Source: Chitinophaga polysaccharea
GTDB taxonomy: Bacteria > Bacteroidota > Bacteroidia > Chitinophagales > Chitinophagaceae
Assembly (NCBI RefSeq): GCF_902150045.1
Contig: NZ_CABFVU010000004.1
Coordinates: 682,001 to 746,000 of the forward strand
Reading direction: 5' to 3'
DNA length: 64,000 nt
In this document: piece by piece, positions 39,346 through 46,914 of the stretch
How positions within the stretch are numbered: position 1 is the first letter of the stretch
How the letters are laid out: each line of letters starts with the position of its first letter
Notes under the pieces: generated by a model
Seen by the model: the letters and a program-made list of their open reading frames with translations, nothing else
Databases searched by the model: none
What the model was told of the DNA's origin: nothing
Program-made: the position numbers and the translations under genes

Positions 39346-40491
39346 ATGAATATCAGGACCGCCAAACGTTGGTTTTTATGGCATAAATGGACCAGCCTTA
39401 TCTGCACCATTTTTATGCTGATGCTGTGTATCACCGGTCTTCCGCTGATCTTTCACGAAGAGCTGGATAGGCTGCTGGAAAAACAGGTGGTGGCGGAAGT
39501 GCCGGAAGGGGCCCGTAAAATGAGCCTCGATTCGCTGGCCATACTTGCCGGTAAACAGTACCCGGCGGAGAAGATACGCTATATTTTCTGGGACAACGAT
39601 GATAAGAGTAAGGTCATATTTGATCTCGCAGCCAAACCGGATGCGCCACCTGAAGGAAGCAGGTATGCTACGCTCAACGCATATACCGGTGCTGTGCTGG
39701 GCAAACCAACCACCGACGGCATCATGGATATTATCCTGAAGATCCACATGAATATGTTTCTTGGCATTGGCGGCAAATTATTCCTTGGGTTGATGGGAAT
39801 CCTGTTCGTTATTGCCATAGTTTCCGGTGTGGTGCTTTATGGGCGTATCATGAAAAAGTACGATTTCGGTATGGTGCGGAAGTACAAATCAAATCGCCTT
39901 AAATGGCTGGATACGCATAACCTGATCGGGATTGTAACGCTTACATGGGCCAGTGTGGTAGGTTTAACGGGTGTCATCAATACATTGTCAGACGTAATAG
40001 TGGCCTTATGGCAACAGGGGCAGCTGAAAGAAATGGTGGCGCCATATGCAAACCAGCAGCCACTTACAGGAACCTTGAGCTCATTAGACAGCGCCATGGC
40101 TACCGCAAGGAAAGCGGCGCCTCATATGGAGCCCGGTATAGTAACTTACCCTGGTACCATGTTTTCCAGCAAACATCACTATGCCGTATTTATGCGGGGC
40201 AATACCGCGCTTACATCGAGGCTGCTGATGCCTGCGCTGATAGACGCCAAAACGGGTACGTTAACGGATGCCCGCACGATGCCCTGGTATGTGAACACCT
40301 TGTTCTTATCTGAACCGCTGCATTTCGGCGATTATGGGGGGATGCCTTTAAAGATCATCTGGGCGCTGTTCGATCTGGGCACTATCATAGTATTAATTAC
40401 AGGCCTTTACCTCTGGTTTGCGCGAAGAAGAGCCGCCAGTCAGCAGTGGAGCCGGCTCACAGAAAAAGCAGTATACGAAGATGAAGAATAA
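39346..40491 (+). CDS. PepSY-associated TM helix protein
   Basis: 381 residues. First transmembrane helix at about 14-36 (SLICTIFMLMLCITGLPLIFHEE), then a PepSY-like periplasmic section (SRYATLNAYTGAVLGKP), a second helix at about 137-165 (LFLGLMGILFVIAIVSGVVLYGRI), a third at about 190-215 (LIGIVTLTWASVVGLTGVIN) and a last at about 335-360 (LIDLGTIIVLITGLYLWF-like). Conserved His (WHKW near the start, IHMNMF, DTHNLIG) fit the family pattern, which is linked to iron-siderophore uptake and ferric reduction. The next small gene overlaps its end. Precise reaction unknown. Confidence 0.9.
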   Translation: MNIRTAKRWFLWHKWTSLICTIFMLMLCITGLPLIFHEELDRLLEKQVVAEVPEGARKMSLDSLAILAGKQYPAEKIRYIFWDNDDKSKVIFDLAAKPDAPPEGSRYATLNAYTGAVLGKPTTDGIMDIILKIHMNMFLGIGGKLFLGLMGILFVIAIVSGVVLYGRIMKKYDFGMVRKYKSNRLKWLDTHNLIGIVTLTWASVVGLTGVINTLSDVIVALWQQGQLKEMVAPYANQQPLTGTLSSLDSAMATARKAAPHMEPGIVTYPGTMFSSKHHYAVFMRGNTALTSRLLMPALIDAKTGTLTDARTMPWYVNTLFLSEPLHFGDYGGMPLKIIWALFDLGTIIVLITGLYLWFARRRAASQQWSRLTEKAVYEDEE

Positions 40492-40663
40492 TCCATTTAT
40501 GAAGTTATGGGGAAAACCGCTGCTGATAGCCTTGTTGTCGCTGGCGGGGTTAATTGCAGCATTGGTAGGCGATGGCGCATGGGATGCGTTTTCCTGGGTG
40601 GCATTGGCCTTGCCTGTAATTATTATTATACGCAGGTATTATTTCCCGCGTAACCAGGGATAA
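40481..40663 (+). CDS. Small membrane protein coupled to PepSY gene
   Basis: 60 residues starting at ATG 40481, inside the final codons of the PepSY gene (overlap 11 bases, ATGAAGAATAA). An upstream in-frame start at 40418 would overlap by 74 bases and is less likely. Two hydrophobic helices, about 11-28 (LLIALLSLAGLIAALVG) and 32-50 (FSWVALALPVIIIIRRYYF), with a positively charged C-terminus. Similar small proteins commonly follow PepSY genes in Bacteroidota (from memory). Overlap implies translational coupling and perhaps a subunit role. Followed by a terminator. Confidence 0.8.
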   Translation: MKNNPFMKLWGKPLLIALLSLAGLIAALVGDGAWDAFSWVALALPVIIIIRRYYFPRNQG

Positions 40664-40688
40664 TGTTTCCCGGTAGCTGCTTATATAA

Positions 40689-40736
40689 AAGTTGATGTGT
40701 GATAAATCTGTTTATCACACATCAACTTCTTTGTTT
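40689..40736. terminator. Bidirectional intrinsic terminator
   Basis: Perfect 18-bp stem: AAGTTGATGTGTGATAAA at 40689-40706, loop TCTG, complement at 40711-40728, then CTTTGTTT. Lies between convergent genes at 40663 and 40744. Confidence 0.88.
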
Positions 40737-40743
40737 AATAGCT

Positions 40744-41121
40744 TTATCTTCCACAGTCGGCTGTCCAGTTTCTGCCATTCCTGGCAAAACCTATCACAAG
40801 TTTGTCTTTATTGATGGTGATAAGCCCGGTACCGGAAGATCCGATACTCACCATCGTATTATCATCTTTCTTTTGAAACTCCACACCGGTAAGGTCCGGG
40901 ATACCATCTGAAAATCTGAAGTCGTACCGGGTACCCACCTTTGTAACGAAAACGCTGCCATTGTCCTGGCTGATATTCTTTTCGTCGTCAACATACCCGA
41001 TCTTTCCTCTGAAGGTACCGGCAAAAACGTCTACGTCTGCGGGGTCAGTGTCTTTACTACAGGAGGTGAATAAAACTACAGATAACAGCAATACACCAAT
41101 AACGCCAAGAATCGATTTCAT
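40744..41121 (-). CDS. Small lipoprotein of unknown function
   Basis: 125 residues. Lipobox FTSC (Cys21), acidic spacer SKDTDPADVDVFAG, then a small beta-rich domain (FRGKIGYVDDEKNISQDNGS, GTRYDFRFSDGIPD, GSSGTGLITINKDKLVIGF) ending in a Cys near the C-terminus. No family recognised. Ends at the shared terminator with the PepSY unit. The upstream 41122-41389 region (268 bp) holds its promoter; no clear motif. Confidence 0.82.
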   Translation of the reverse strand: MKSILGVIGVLLLSVVLFTSCSKDTDPADVDVFAGTFRGKIGYVDDEKNISQDNGSVFVTKVGTRYDFRFSDGIPDLTGVEFQKKDDNTMVSIGSSGTGLITINKDKLVIGFARNGRNWTADCGR

Positions 41122-41389
41122 AATTCACATTTTAGGTTACTCAATAAAGATTCAATAACTGAAAATGCAATTAGCATACCAGATGAGAACGGGCTCTTCT
41201 ATATAGATAATCCTCTGCATTATTGCAGCGCGGCGGCCCTTTTTTGTGTGAAGTCGTACACACAATGGGTAGTTGCTGCTATGAAATGTAATGAAAAGGA
41301 GAATAAAGCGACCGGTACATACTGGATATGGGTGTGGTGAAAGATGCCCGGCTTATATCATAATTTGTACTGAAAGCATAACGTTGAAG

Positions 41390-41761
41390 TCAGGAAGCTT
41401 CCGGTACATTCAAAAACATCTCCCTGGATCTCAAAAACATACCTACCCAGAGAATGGCCAGGAATACGGCGGAAGCAAGAGGTTGGCTGCCGGATATTTC
41501 CAGGCAAAAGGCTCCGCCCAGGTAACAACTTGCCAACAGGAAGCCTATCTTATTTGTTTTGGGAAAAAGCAGCAATGCGGCGATGATCAGTTCACCGGCG
41601 CCCAGCAGCTTCATATAATTACCAAACCCGTACCTGGTTAGGAATTGAACCACTGATGCAGGTTCAGCATCAATCAGTTTCATTACCCCTCCCATAATAA
41701 GTACCAGGATAGAGATCGCCATTAATACCGTAGAGAGAGTGCGTTTTGCTTTGATCGTCAT
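41390..41761 (-). CDS. DoxX-like membrane protein
   Basis: 123 residues with four hydrophobic helices: LSTVLMAISILVLIMGGVMKL, LGAGELIIAALLLF, IGFLLASCYLGGAF and PLASAVFLAILWVGMFL. The order and the G-KL...GAGEL pattern match the DoxX/DoxX_2 family of small membrane proteins linked to thiol and redox stress. Transcribed divergently from the HxlR regulator, with shared palindromic operators between them, so it is probably the regulator's target. Confidence 0.85.
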   Translation of the reverse strand: MTIKAKRTLSTVLMAISILVLIMGGVMKLIDAEPASVVQFLTRYGFGNYMKLLGAGELIIAALLLFPKTNKIGFLLASCYLGGAFCLEISGSQPLASAVFLAILWVGMFLRSREMFLNVPEAS

Positions 41762-41808
41762 TGTAATTTTTTTGAGCTGTTAATAATTCTGTAGTAAAAG
41801 TATCTACA

Positions 41809-41863
41809 TTTGCTATCCAAATGATAGTACTATCTTCTCGGATAGCGCTATCCAACAGGATAG
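41809..41863. promoter_or_regulatory. HxlR promoter overlapped by clustered palindromic operators
   Basis: TTTG at 41809-41812, an 18-base gap, then TATCTTCT at 41831-41838: a near-consensus Bacteroidota promoter pointing to the HxlR gene. Within 41813-41863 lie three inverted repeats built on CTATCC/GGATAG: GATAGTACTATC (41823-41834, perfect), GGATAGCGCTATCC (41840-41853, perfect) and CTATCC-AACA-GGATAG (41848-41863). HxlR-family operators are typically short palindromes of this sort with TACTAT-like cores. Binding here would block the promoter, giving autorepression and control of the divergent DoxX gene. Confidence 0.65.
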
Positions 41864-41889
41864 TATCGTGAAATCCAAAAACCAGGAAA

Positions 41890-42228
41890 ATGCTGACACG
41901 CGAAGGATGCCCCAAAAGTGTACTTGCTATAAAAGATGCGCTGGAAGCCCTGGAAGGCAGATGGAAGCTGTTAATCATGCTTTCACTGTCGACCGGCAGT
42001 AAACGCTTTAAGCAGATATCAAAAGAAGTAGGCGGTATTACAGACAAAACATTGTCTAAAGAACTGAAATTGCTGGAAACAAATAAGCTTATCAAAAGGG
42101 AAGTACATAATACCTTCCCGCCTACAGTAGAGTATTCAATCACCAAACACGGTACTTCGCTCGATAAAGTGCTGGACGCACTGTATCATTGGGGGCAGGC
42201 GCACCGGAAAAAAGTGATTGGGAAATAG
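41890..42228 (+). CDS. HxlR family winged-helix transcriptional regulator
   Basis: 112 residues. Typical HxlR/DUF24 features: a single N-terminal cysteine in the REGCPKSV context (Cys6), ALEGRWKLLIMLSL, RFKQISKEVGGITDKTLSKELK (recognition helix) and the wing VHNTFPPTVEYSITKHG. Many family members sense quinones, aldehydes or other electrophiles through that cysteine and repress a divergently encoded redox protein. Here the divergent neighbour is DoxX-like and the operators lie between. Role inferred from family and context. Confidence 0.92.
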   Translation: MLTREGCPKSVLAIKDALEALEGRWKLLIMLSLSTGSKRFKQISKEVGGITDKTLSKELKLLETNKLIKREVHNTFPPTVEYSITKHGTSLDKVLDALYHWGQAHRKKVIGK

Positions 42229-42257
42229 TTTCATTTCATTAACCGGATTTCTGCCAC

Positions 42258-43157
42258 ATGACCATCTCCCAGATGCAATCGTTTATTGAAGAAACAGTCG
42301 CTGATTCCCTGCTTTCCCGGGAAGAAGAATTTGAAAGGCGCATGGAAGCGGTAGACAGGATGGACTTCCTGGTGATTGATCGTCTTGATGAGCTCCTGCT
42401 ACAGGAAGATCAACAGGATCTGTTGTTGTTAAAGCACCGCGCAGAAAGTATAAAGCAGCAACTGGAAAGCATCGATGCTAAAATGTTCCGGCGGCTGCAG
42501 GCCCGTATCAGGGCGGGAGAAGCGAGGGGGGAAAGGTTCAGGGAGCTTATCCGGGAATATACCGGTTTTAATGCAGCCGGCAGTCAGGAAGCGGCAATGG
42601 AGTATGACCATGTAGATGTTTTTATCAATGGGTTATTCTCTTTTCAAACAATGCCTGAGCAAACAAAAGAACTGGAGCCGGACATGGTGTACTACCAGAA
42701 AACACCGGCCAGGATTGTTTTTGAGCTGGTGGAGAAAGCCGGGTTCACAAAAGAGGATATTTTCTATGATATAGGCGCCGGGCTTGGGCAGGTAGCCATG
42801 CTTGTACATCTGCTTAGCGGTGTTCCCACCAGGGGAATAGAATTTGAACCTGCTTTTTGCGGCTATGCAAACAACTGTGCTGCACAACTTCACCTGGCCA
42901 ATACTGTATTCATCAACGCAGACGCAAGAACGGCCTGCTATTCAGAGGGAACGGTATTCTTTATGTTTACTCCTTTCAAAGGGCAGATACTGCAGCAGGT
43001 GCTGAATGCGCTGGAGAAAGAATCGCTGCAACGGAAGATCAGGATTATTACCTATGGGCCATGTACGGCTCATGTGGCATCGCAGAATTGGCTGCTACCC
43101 CTTAGCCCGGGAAACGGTAATGCATATTCAATAGCTGTTTTCAGCAGCATCAGCTAA
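42258..43157 (+). CDS. Class I SAM-dependent methyltransferase
   Basis: 299 residues. A helical N-terminal region of about 130 residues (FERRMEAVDRMDFLVIDRLD, HRAESIKQQLESIDAKMF) precedes a Rossmann methyltransferase domain. Motif I is FYDIGAGLGQVAM (Asp171-Gly175 region), then GIEFEPAFCGYAN with the acidic ribose-binding Glu, and FINADARTACY. Resembles DOT1/PrmA-like small-molecule or protein methyltransferases; the substrate cannot be told. Cytoplasmic, no signal. Starts 29 bp after HxlR in the same direction and may be cotranscribed. Confidence 0.82.
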   Translation: MTISQMQSFIEETVADSLLSREEEFERRMEAVDRMDFLVIDRLDELLLQEDQQDLLLLKHRAESIKQQLESIDAKMFRRLQARIRAGEARGERFRELIREYTGFNAAGSQEAAMEYDHVDVFINGLFSFQTMPEQTKELEPDMVYYQKTPARIVFELVEKAGFTKEDIFYDIGAGLGQVAMLVHLLSGVPTRGIEFEPAFCGYANNCAAQLHLANTVFINADARTACYSEGTVFFMFTPFKGQILQQVLNALEKESLQRKIRIITYGPCTAHVASQNWLLPLSPGNGNAYSIAVFSSIS

Positions 43158-43224
43158 GTGGAGAAAAAAAACTATCTTACTGTTTTGTTTAACCTGTTTA
43201 TGTCATTGTTAAAGGGAACCGCCA

Positions 43225-43746
43225 ATGAAGCAGAAAATCTTTATCATCATTTTCTTATTAACTGGTTTTACTTCCTGTAAGCCTGAAAAGGCTATTGAGC
43301 TCAGGGCTGATATTGTTAAGCAGGAGCGGGTAGCATTCAATATTTTAGTAGGTAAAGGCGGAGCGGAAGAAGAAAAGCTGAATTGTTTGATCAACAAAGA
43401 TTTTAAAGGAGCGCAGGCTGCTGTTGATAAAATAGAGAAGGGGTTCAATAATATTGTTAAAACAATAGAAGCATTGCCAGCAGAAGGAGTGAAGCAGGGA
43501 GATGAACTGAAGAAAGCTGCGGTTGATTATTATACGGCGCTCAGGGATCTGAAAACCATGGAACGGAAGGAAATAGTGCAACGGGAAGCCGCGTATGATA
43601 AAGACAAGGAAAAAGCAAGTATAGCGCTGAACAGGTTGCTGGAGTTAAATAAGGAACAGCTTACAATGTCAGGAAAGGTAAGTGAGAAAGATACAGTGTT
43701 TCATAATACGCTACAGCAGTTTAATGAAATTAATAAACTGAGATGA
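43225..43746 (+). CDS. Helical lipoprotein of unknown function
   Basis: 173 residues. Lipobox FTSC (Cys18), then an almost entirely alpha-helical, charged body (IELRADIVKQERVAFNILV, AAVDKIEKGFNNIVKTIEAL, DELKKAAVDYYTALRDLKTM), suggesting a four-helix bundle. Comparable to LIC_11966-type surface lipoproteins by architecture only; not certain. Followed by a hairpin terminator shared with the next, convergent gene. Confidence 0.8.
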   Translation: MKQKIFIIIFLLTGFTSCKPEKAIELRADIVKQERVAFNILVGKGGAEEEKLNCLINKDFKGAQAAVDKIEKGFNNIVKTIEALPAEGVKQGDELKKAAVDYYTALRDLKTMERKEIVQREAAYDKDKEKASIALNRLLELNKEQLTMSGKVSEKDTVFHNTLQQFNEINKLR

Positions 43747-43785
43747 GTTGTATACAACTGCTGTGTAGCGGTTGTCAGAATAGTT

Positions 43786-43820
43786 GAAGGCATGCTGATT
43801 CCAGCATGCCTTCTGTTTAA
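43786..43820. terminator. Bidirectional intrinsic terminator
   Basis: Stem GAAGGCATGCT (43786-43796), loop GATTCC, complement AGCATGCCTTC (43803-43813), then TGTTTAA. Between convergent stops at 43746 and 43817. Confidence 0.8.
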
Positions 43821-45085
43821 TATGAATGTCCCTTTACTGCAATTTTGCTCAACAACCGGGGATCAGTCATTGTGCTATAATCGTATTGATAAATGCCATC
43901 CCTGGCGCTTACCAGCAGGCGGTGCTGGTTTTCAAAAGGTATTACATCGTAAGTATCCAATCCATCTACCAGTTTGGTGGTGGTGATATTCATTACATCT
44001 GATGCGTTCATGAAACGCAGCCCGAAATTCCCTTCACAGATAAAGAGCTTCCCGTTATCGATTCCCAATCCATGGGGATTTTTCATTTCCGTGGTGCTTA
44101 GTTTTATGGGGTTGTCTACGTTGGTAACATCAAATACCTGCAGTTGATTGAGCGAGCCTGCGCAGGCAGAGCCGCTCCTGATGGTTACATATGCTTTGTT
44201 CCCTTCCACTACCACCGGGTCGCAGGCCCTGAAATGCGTCACCATGGAACGTTTGGAGGGAGTGGCTGGATTCAGGATGTCATAGATGTACATGGCGCTC
44301 TGGCTACCGATGAAAAGGTAGTCGCCATAAGGGAAAATAGTTTCAATACCGCCGTTGATGGTTTGTGAGCTTTTAAATACAGGATCGGCTGCATTGCTGA
44401 GATCAAATGCTTTCAGCTGGGAAAAGTTAACGGCATAGAGGTAATTCCCCGTGATGGTAAAACGGGCCATTGAACCGCCTTTGCCGGTTTGCTGGGTTTT
44501 ATTGTTGTAAGAAGAGGCTGCTTCGGAGCTGGCAAAATACAACACATATTCATCGTCGGAGCAGTCGCAGTAAGAGGTATCCCGGCTGGTAAACCCGATC
44601 ACCATACTGTCGCTGGCCATTTGCCACCCTATCAGCAGTCCATCTGCGCTTACGGGGTAGCCGGTTGCTCCCGGCAGCCGCTTTACAAACGTGACATTAC
44701 GCGGATCGCTGATGTCGAATACGGTAAGATCGGTGAAGCTGTCTGCATACAGATAGTTGCCTTTAATAGCGATATCTATGTTGCCCATTACATTTAAGAA
44801 AGAAACTTTTTTGGGAGATGCCGGCGTACTGTTGTCGATCACGTGGATGCCTTTGTATGGCTCATTTACAAAGATATACTGGTCTTTTACATAGATCTTG
44901 CCTGTTGTTCCGATCTCCCTGGGCGCCTCCGACTTAATGGAGGCCCAGTAGTCTTTCACCGCCATCAGTACGGGGGTGTATACTTTTCGCTGGACTATTT
45001 TAGTGCATTTGTCCTTTGCACATCCGCCGAGAGCTATCATAACGGCGATCATAACCGGGAATTTGATATAGGTAGAAATATGCAT
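43817..45085 (-). CDS. LVIVD-repeat lipoprotein
   Basis: 422 residues. Lipobox LGGC (Cys22). The body is a beta-propeller of LVIVD repeats, each of the form YIFVNEPYKGIHVIDNSTPASP, YLYADSFTDLTVFDISDP, YLYAVNFSQLKAFDLSNAADP, YLFIGSQSAMYIYDILNPATP, LQVFDVTNVDNPIKL and so on. LVIVD proteins are surface or periplasmic propellers of unknown ligand, common in Bacteroidota. Divergent from the 3-keto-disaccharide hydrolase-like gene. Confidence 0.92.
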   Translation of the reverse strand: MHISTYIKFPVMIAVMIALGGCAKDKCTKIVQRKVYTPVLMAVKDYWASIKSEAPREIGTTGKIYVKDQYIFVNEPYKGIHVIDNSTPASPKKVSFLNVMGNIDIAIKGNYLYADSFTDLTVFDISDPRNVTFVKRLPGATGYPVSADGLLIGWQMASDSMVIGFTSRDTSYCDCSDDEYVLYFASSEAASSYNNKTQQTGKGGSMARFTITGNYLYAVNFSQLKAFDLSNAADPVFKSSQTINGGIETIFPYGDYLFIGSQSAMYIYDILNPATPSKRSMVTHFRACDPVVVEGNKAYVTIRSGSACAGSLNQLQVFDVTNVDNPIKLSTTEMKNPHGLGIDNGKLFICEGNFGLRFMNASDVMNITTTKLVDGLDTYDVIPFENQHRLLVSARDGIYQYDYSTMTDPRLLSKIAVKGHSY

Positions 45086-45169
45086 GGGGAGAGGTTTGAC
45101 CGTTTAACGCAAACAGAGGAGTAAAAGTTACAGGCCAAATATTTATCTTTATAGCTTTCTTCAACAAAC

Positions 45170-46153
45170 ATGGACATGAACATGAATAGAAAAAGTATTA
45201 TCGCGGGGCTGGTATGCTGCATGGGACTGGGGTTGGTAACTCCTTCCGGTGTTATGGCACAGGTATCGGCTATCAAGAACGAAAGCGTTAAAGGCGGCTC
45301 GCTGATAGGCGCCTGGGATATCAAGGTCAGTGAGAACGGCGTGGATAAGCCCTCCTGGCTGGAAGTGGAGCTTTCCGGGTTTAGTACCCTGGTAGGCCGC
45401 TTTGTGAGCACCGGCGGAAGTGCCAGGCCTATCTCCAAAGTAAACTTCGACAACGGTAAGTTCAGCTTCTCCATACCGCCACAATGGGAAAGGGAAGACC
45501 GCGATCTGAAGCTGGAAGGTACGGTAACAGACGCTGGCATCAGCGGTACTATCCATACCAGCGACGGGCATTCCTATTCTTTTACAGGGGTTAGAGCCCC
45601 GGATCTCAAAAGAACGGCTCCGCCGGTGTGGGGAAAACCGGTAAAACTGTTCAACGGGAAAGACCTGAGCGGCTGGAAAGCATTGGGAGAAAACCAATGG
45701 GTTGTTAAAGACGGTATCCTTACCAGCCCGCATTCCGGTGCTAACCTGATCTCGGAAAAGACCTTCTCCGACTTTAAGCTGCATGTGGAATTCCGTTACC
45801 AGGCAGGCAGCAACAGCGGCGTATACCTGAGGGGCCGTTATGAAACACAGATCATTGATAATCCCAAAACAGAAGCACCTTCCAGTCACCTGTTCGGAGG
45901 CATATACGGTTTCCTGGTGCCTAACGATATGGTAACACTTGGCCCCGGCCAGTGGCAAACCTATGATATTACGTTGGTAGGCCGCCTGGTAACTGTGGTT
46001 GCCAACGGTAAAACCATTATTTGTAACGCAGCCATTCCCGGTATCACCGGCGGCGCGCTGGATAGCAATGAAGGTGAGCCGGGCCCGATTTATTTCCAGG
46101 GCGATCACGGTCCTATAGAGTTCAGGAATATAGTGATCACGCCGGCTAAATAA
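45170..46153 (+). CDS. 3-keto-disaccharide hydrolase-like (DUF1080) secreted protein
   Basis: 327 residues. Signal peptide to about 31 (TPSGVMAQ); Met codons at 45170, 45176 and 45182 are all possible starts. Residues about 35-150 form a lipocalin-like beta domain of unknown role (GAWDIKVSENGVDKPSWLEVE), and about 155-327 a DUF1080/concanavalin-like domain with LFNGKDLSGWKALGENQWVV, GSNSGVYLRGRYE, and GPIYFQGDHGPIEFRNIVI. Family members include 3-keto-glucoside hydrolases acting on oxidised sugars. The N-terminal extra domain makes it longer than the minimal family. Followed immediately by palindromic repeat element A. Confidence 0.88.
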   Translation: MDMNMNRKSIIAGLVCCMGLGLVTPSGVMAQVSAIKNESVKGGSLIGAWDIKVSENGVDKPSWLEVELSGFSTLVGRFVSTGGSARPISKVNFDNGKFSFSIPPQWEREDRDLKLEGTVTDAGISGTIHTSDGHSYSFTGVRAPDLKRTAPPVWGKPVKLFNGKDLSGWKALGENQWVVKDGILTSPHSGANLISEKTFSDFKLHVEFRYQAGSNSGVYLRGRYETQIIDNPKTEAPSSHLFGGIYGFLVPNDMVTLGPGQWQTYDITLVGRLVTVVANGKTIICNAAIPGITGGALDSNEGEPGPIYFQGDHGPIEFRNIVITPAK

Positions 46154-46154
46154 C

Positions 46155-46223
46155 GCGGATGTTGTCTGACTCAGGATTATAATCCTGAGTCAGACAACAT
46201 CCGCTCATCGCCGAAGGCGATGA
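46155..46223. repeat. Palindromic extragenic repeat, element A
   Basis: A perfect 50-bp palindrome at 46155-46204: 25 bases GCGGATGTTGTCTGACTCAG plus GATTA, then their exact reverse complement with no loop. It begins one base after the stop codon of the preceding gene. A second hairpin, TCATCGCC-GAA-GGCGATGA, follows at 46205-46223. The core TTGTCTGACTCAGGATTA recurs in elements B (58.7 kb) and C (59.9-60.1 kb), and the second hairpin recurs in B. It may also act as a transcription terminator. Confidence 0.9.
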
Positions 46224-46536
46224 TAACACTATTTTAATTTGCCGTATATAAAATTTCATTATTTTTGCCGTAGTTGTTCTTTATAGAAAATGCCCCGGCA
46301 GTATCCCCAAATAGTTTGATACCTGCGCTGCCCGCAGGTTTTGTTATTTCACAGCATACCGTTTGTTATACCCGCCTTTCTTGTGTAGCCCAATAGTGTA
46401 TTACCATCATGCTTACAATTGAATTTGCCCTTTCAGTTAAATATTCCCGCATTTTGGCTTAAGATACCCCATGAGCCTTCACTACGATCATTTTACTATA
46501 TGATCATCTGATTTATTCAAAAAAAATAATGAAAAC
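46224..46536. other. Intergenic stretch
   Basis: No gene supported. A GC-rich hairpin ACCTGCG-CTGCC-CGCAGGT at 46321-46339 is followed by TTTTGTTATTT and could be a weak terminator. The rest should contain the promoter of the S24/S26-like gene; no clear consensus box was seen. Confidence 0.4.
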
Positions 46537-46860
46537 ATGAACAAGTATGAAAGACTAAAGTCCGGGCTGGAAACCACCGGCACAGGAAAAATGAAAGCCT
46601 TTGGCACTTCTATGTTACCCATTCTGAAAAGCGGTACCCTGCTTACGTTTGTAAAGGCAGCAGAATACAGCATCGGCGATATTGTATTCTGCAAAGTAAA
46701 AGGCCGTTATATTGATGCACATAAAGTGATAAAGAAAGACGCCGGCAAAGGCTACCTGATAGCGAATAACCATGGGTTTGAAAACGGGTGGACAAAAGTC
46801 ATCTATGGCCGCGTGGTGCTGGGTGAATTTGAAAATAAAGTGATCTATAAAAAAGATTAA
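46537..46860 (+). CDS. Stand-alone S24/S26 peptidase-like protein
   Basis: 107 residues, no signal peptide, membrane helix or DNA-binding domain. KAFGTSMLPILKSGTLLTFV carries the Ser of the GTSM box typical of LexA/signal-peptidase folds, followed by YSIGDIVFCKVKGRYIDAHK and then YLIANNHGFENGW; the family's basic partner would be His or Lys of AHKV, as in the Ser-His S26 subgroup. Similar minimal proteins exist in phages and Bacteroidota. Role unknown; could be a self-cleaving or inactive regulator domain. Starts after a 380-bp gap, followed by an unrelated membrane gene 54 bp on. Confidence 0.72.
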   Translation: MNKYERLKSGLETTGTGKMKAFGTSMLPILKSGTLLTFVKAAEYSIGDIVFCKVKGRYIDAHKVIKKDAGKGYLIANNHGFENGWTKVIYGRVVLGEFENKVIYKKD

Positions 46861-46914
46861 CCTGGTTAGCGCCTGCAGAAAGCTTTACTTAACTAAATAA
46901 ATTAAATTAGCTGA

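Noticed and set aside
40418..40480. Earlier start for the small membrane protein
   Set aside because: It would overlap the PepSY gene by 74 bases and add a charged, unstructured extension; ATG 40481 is more natural.
42429..42611. Minus-strand frames inside the methyltransferase gene
   Set aside because: No start context or similarity; a shadow of the plus-strand gene.
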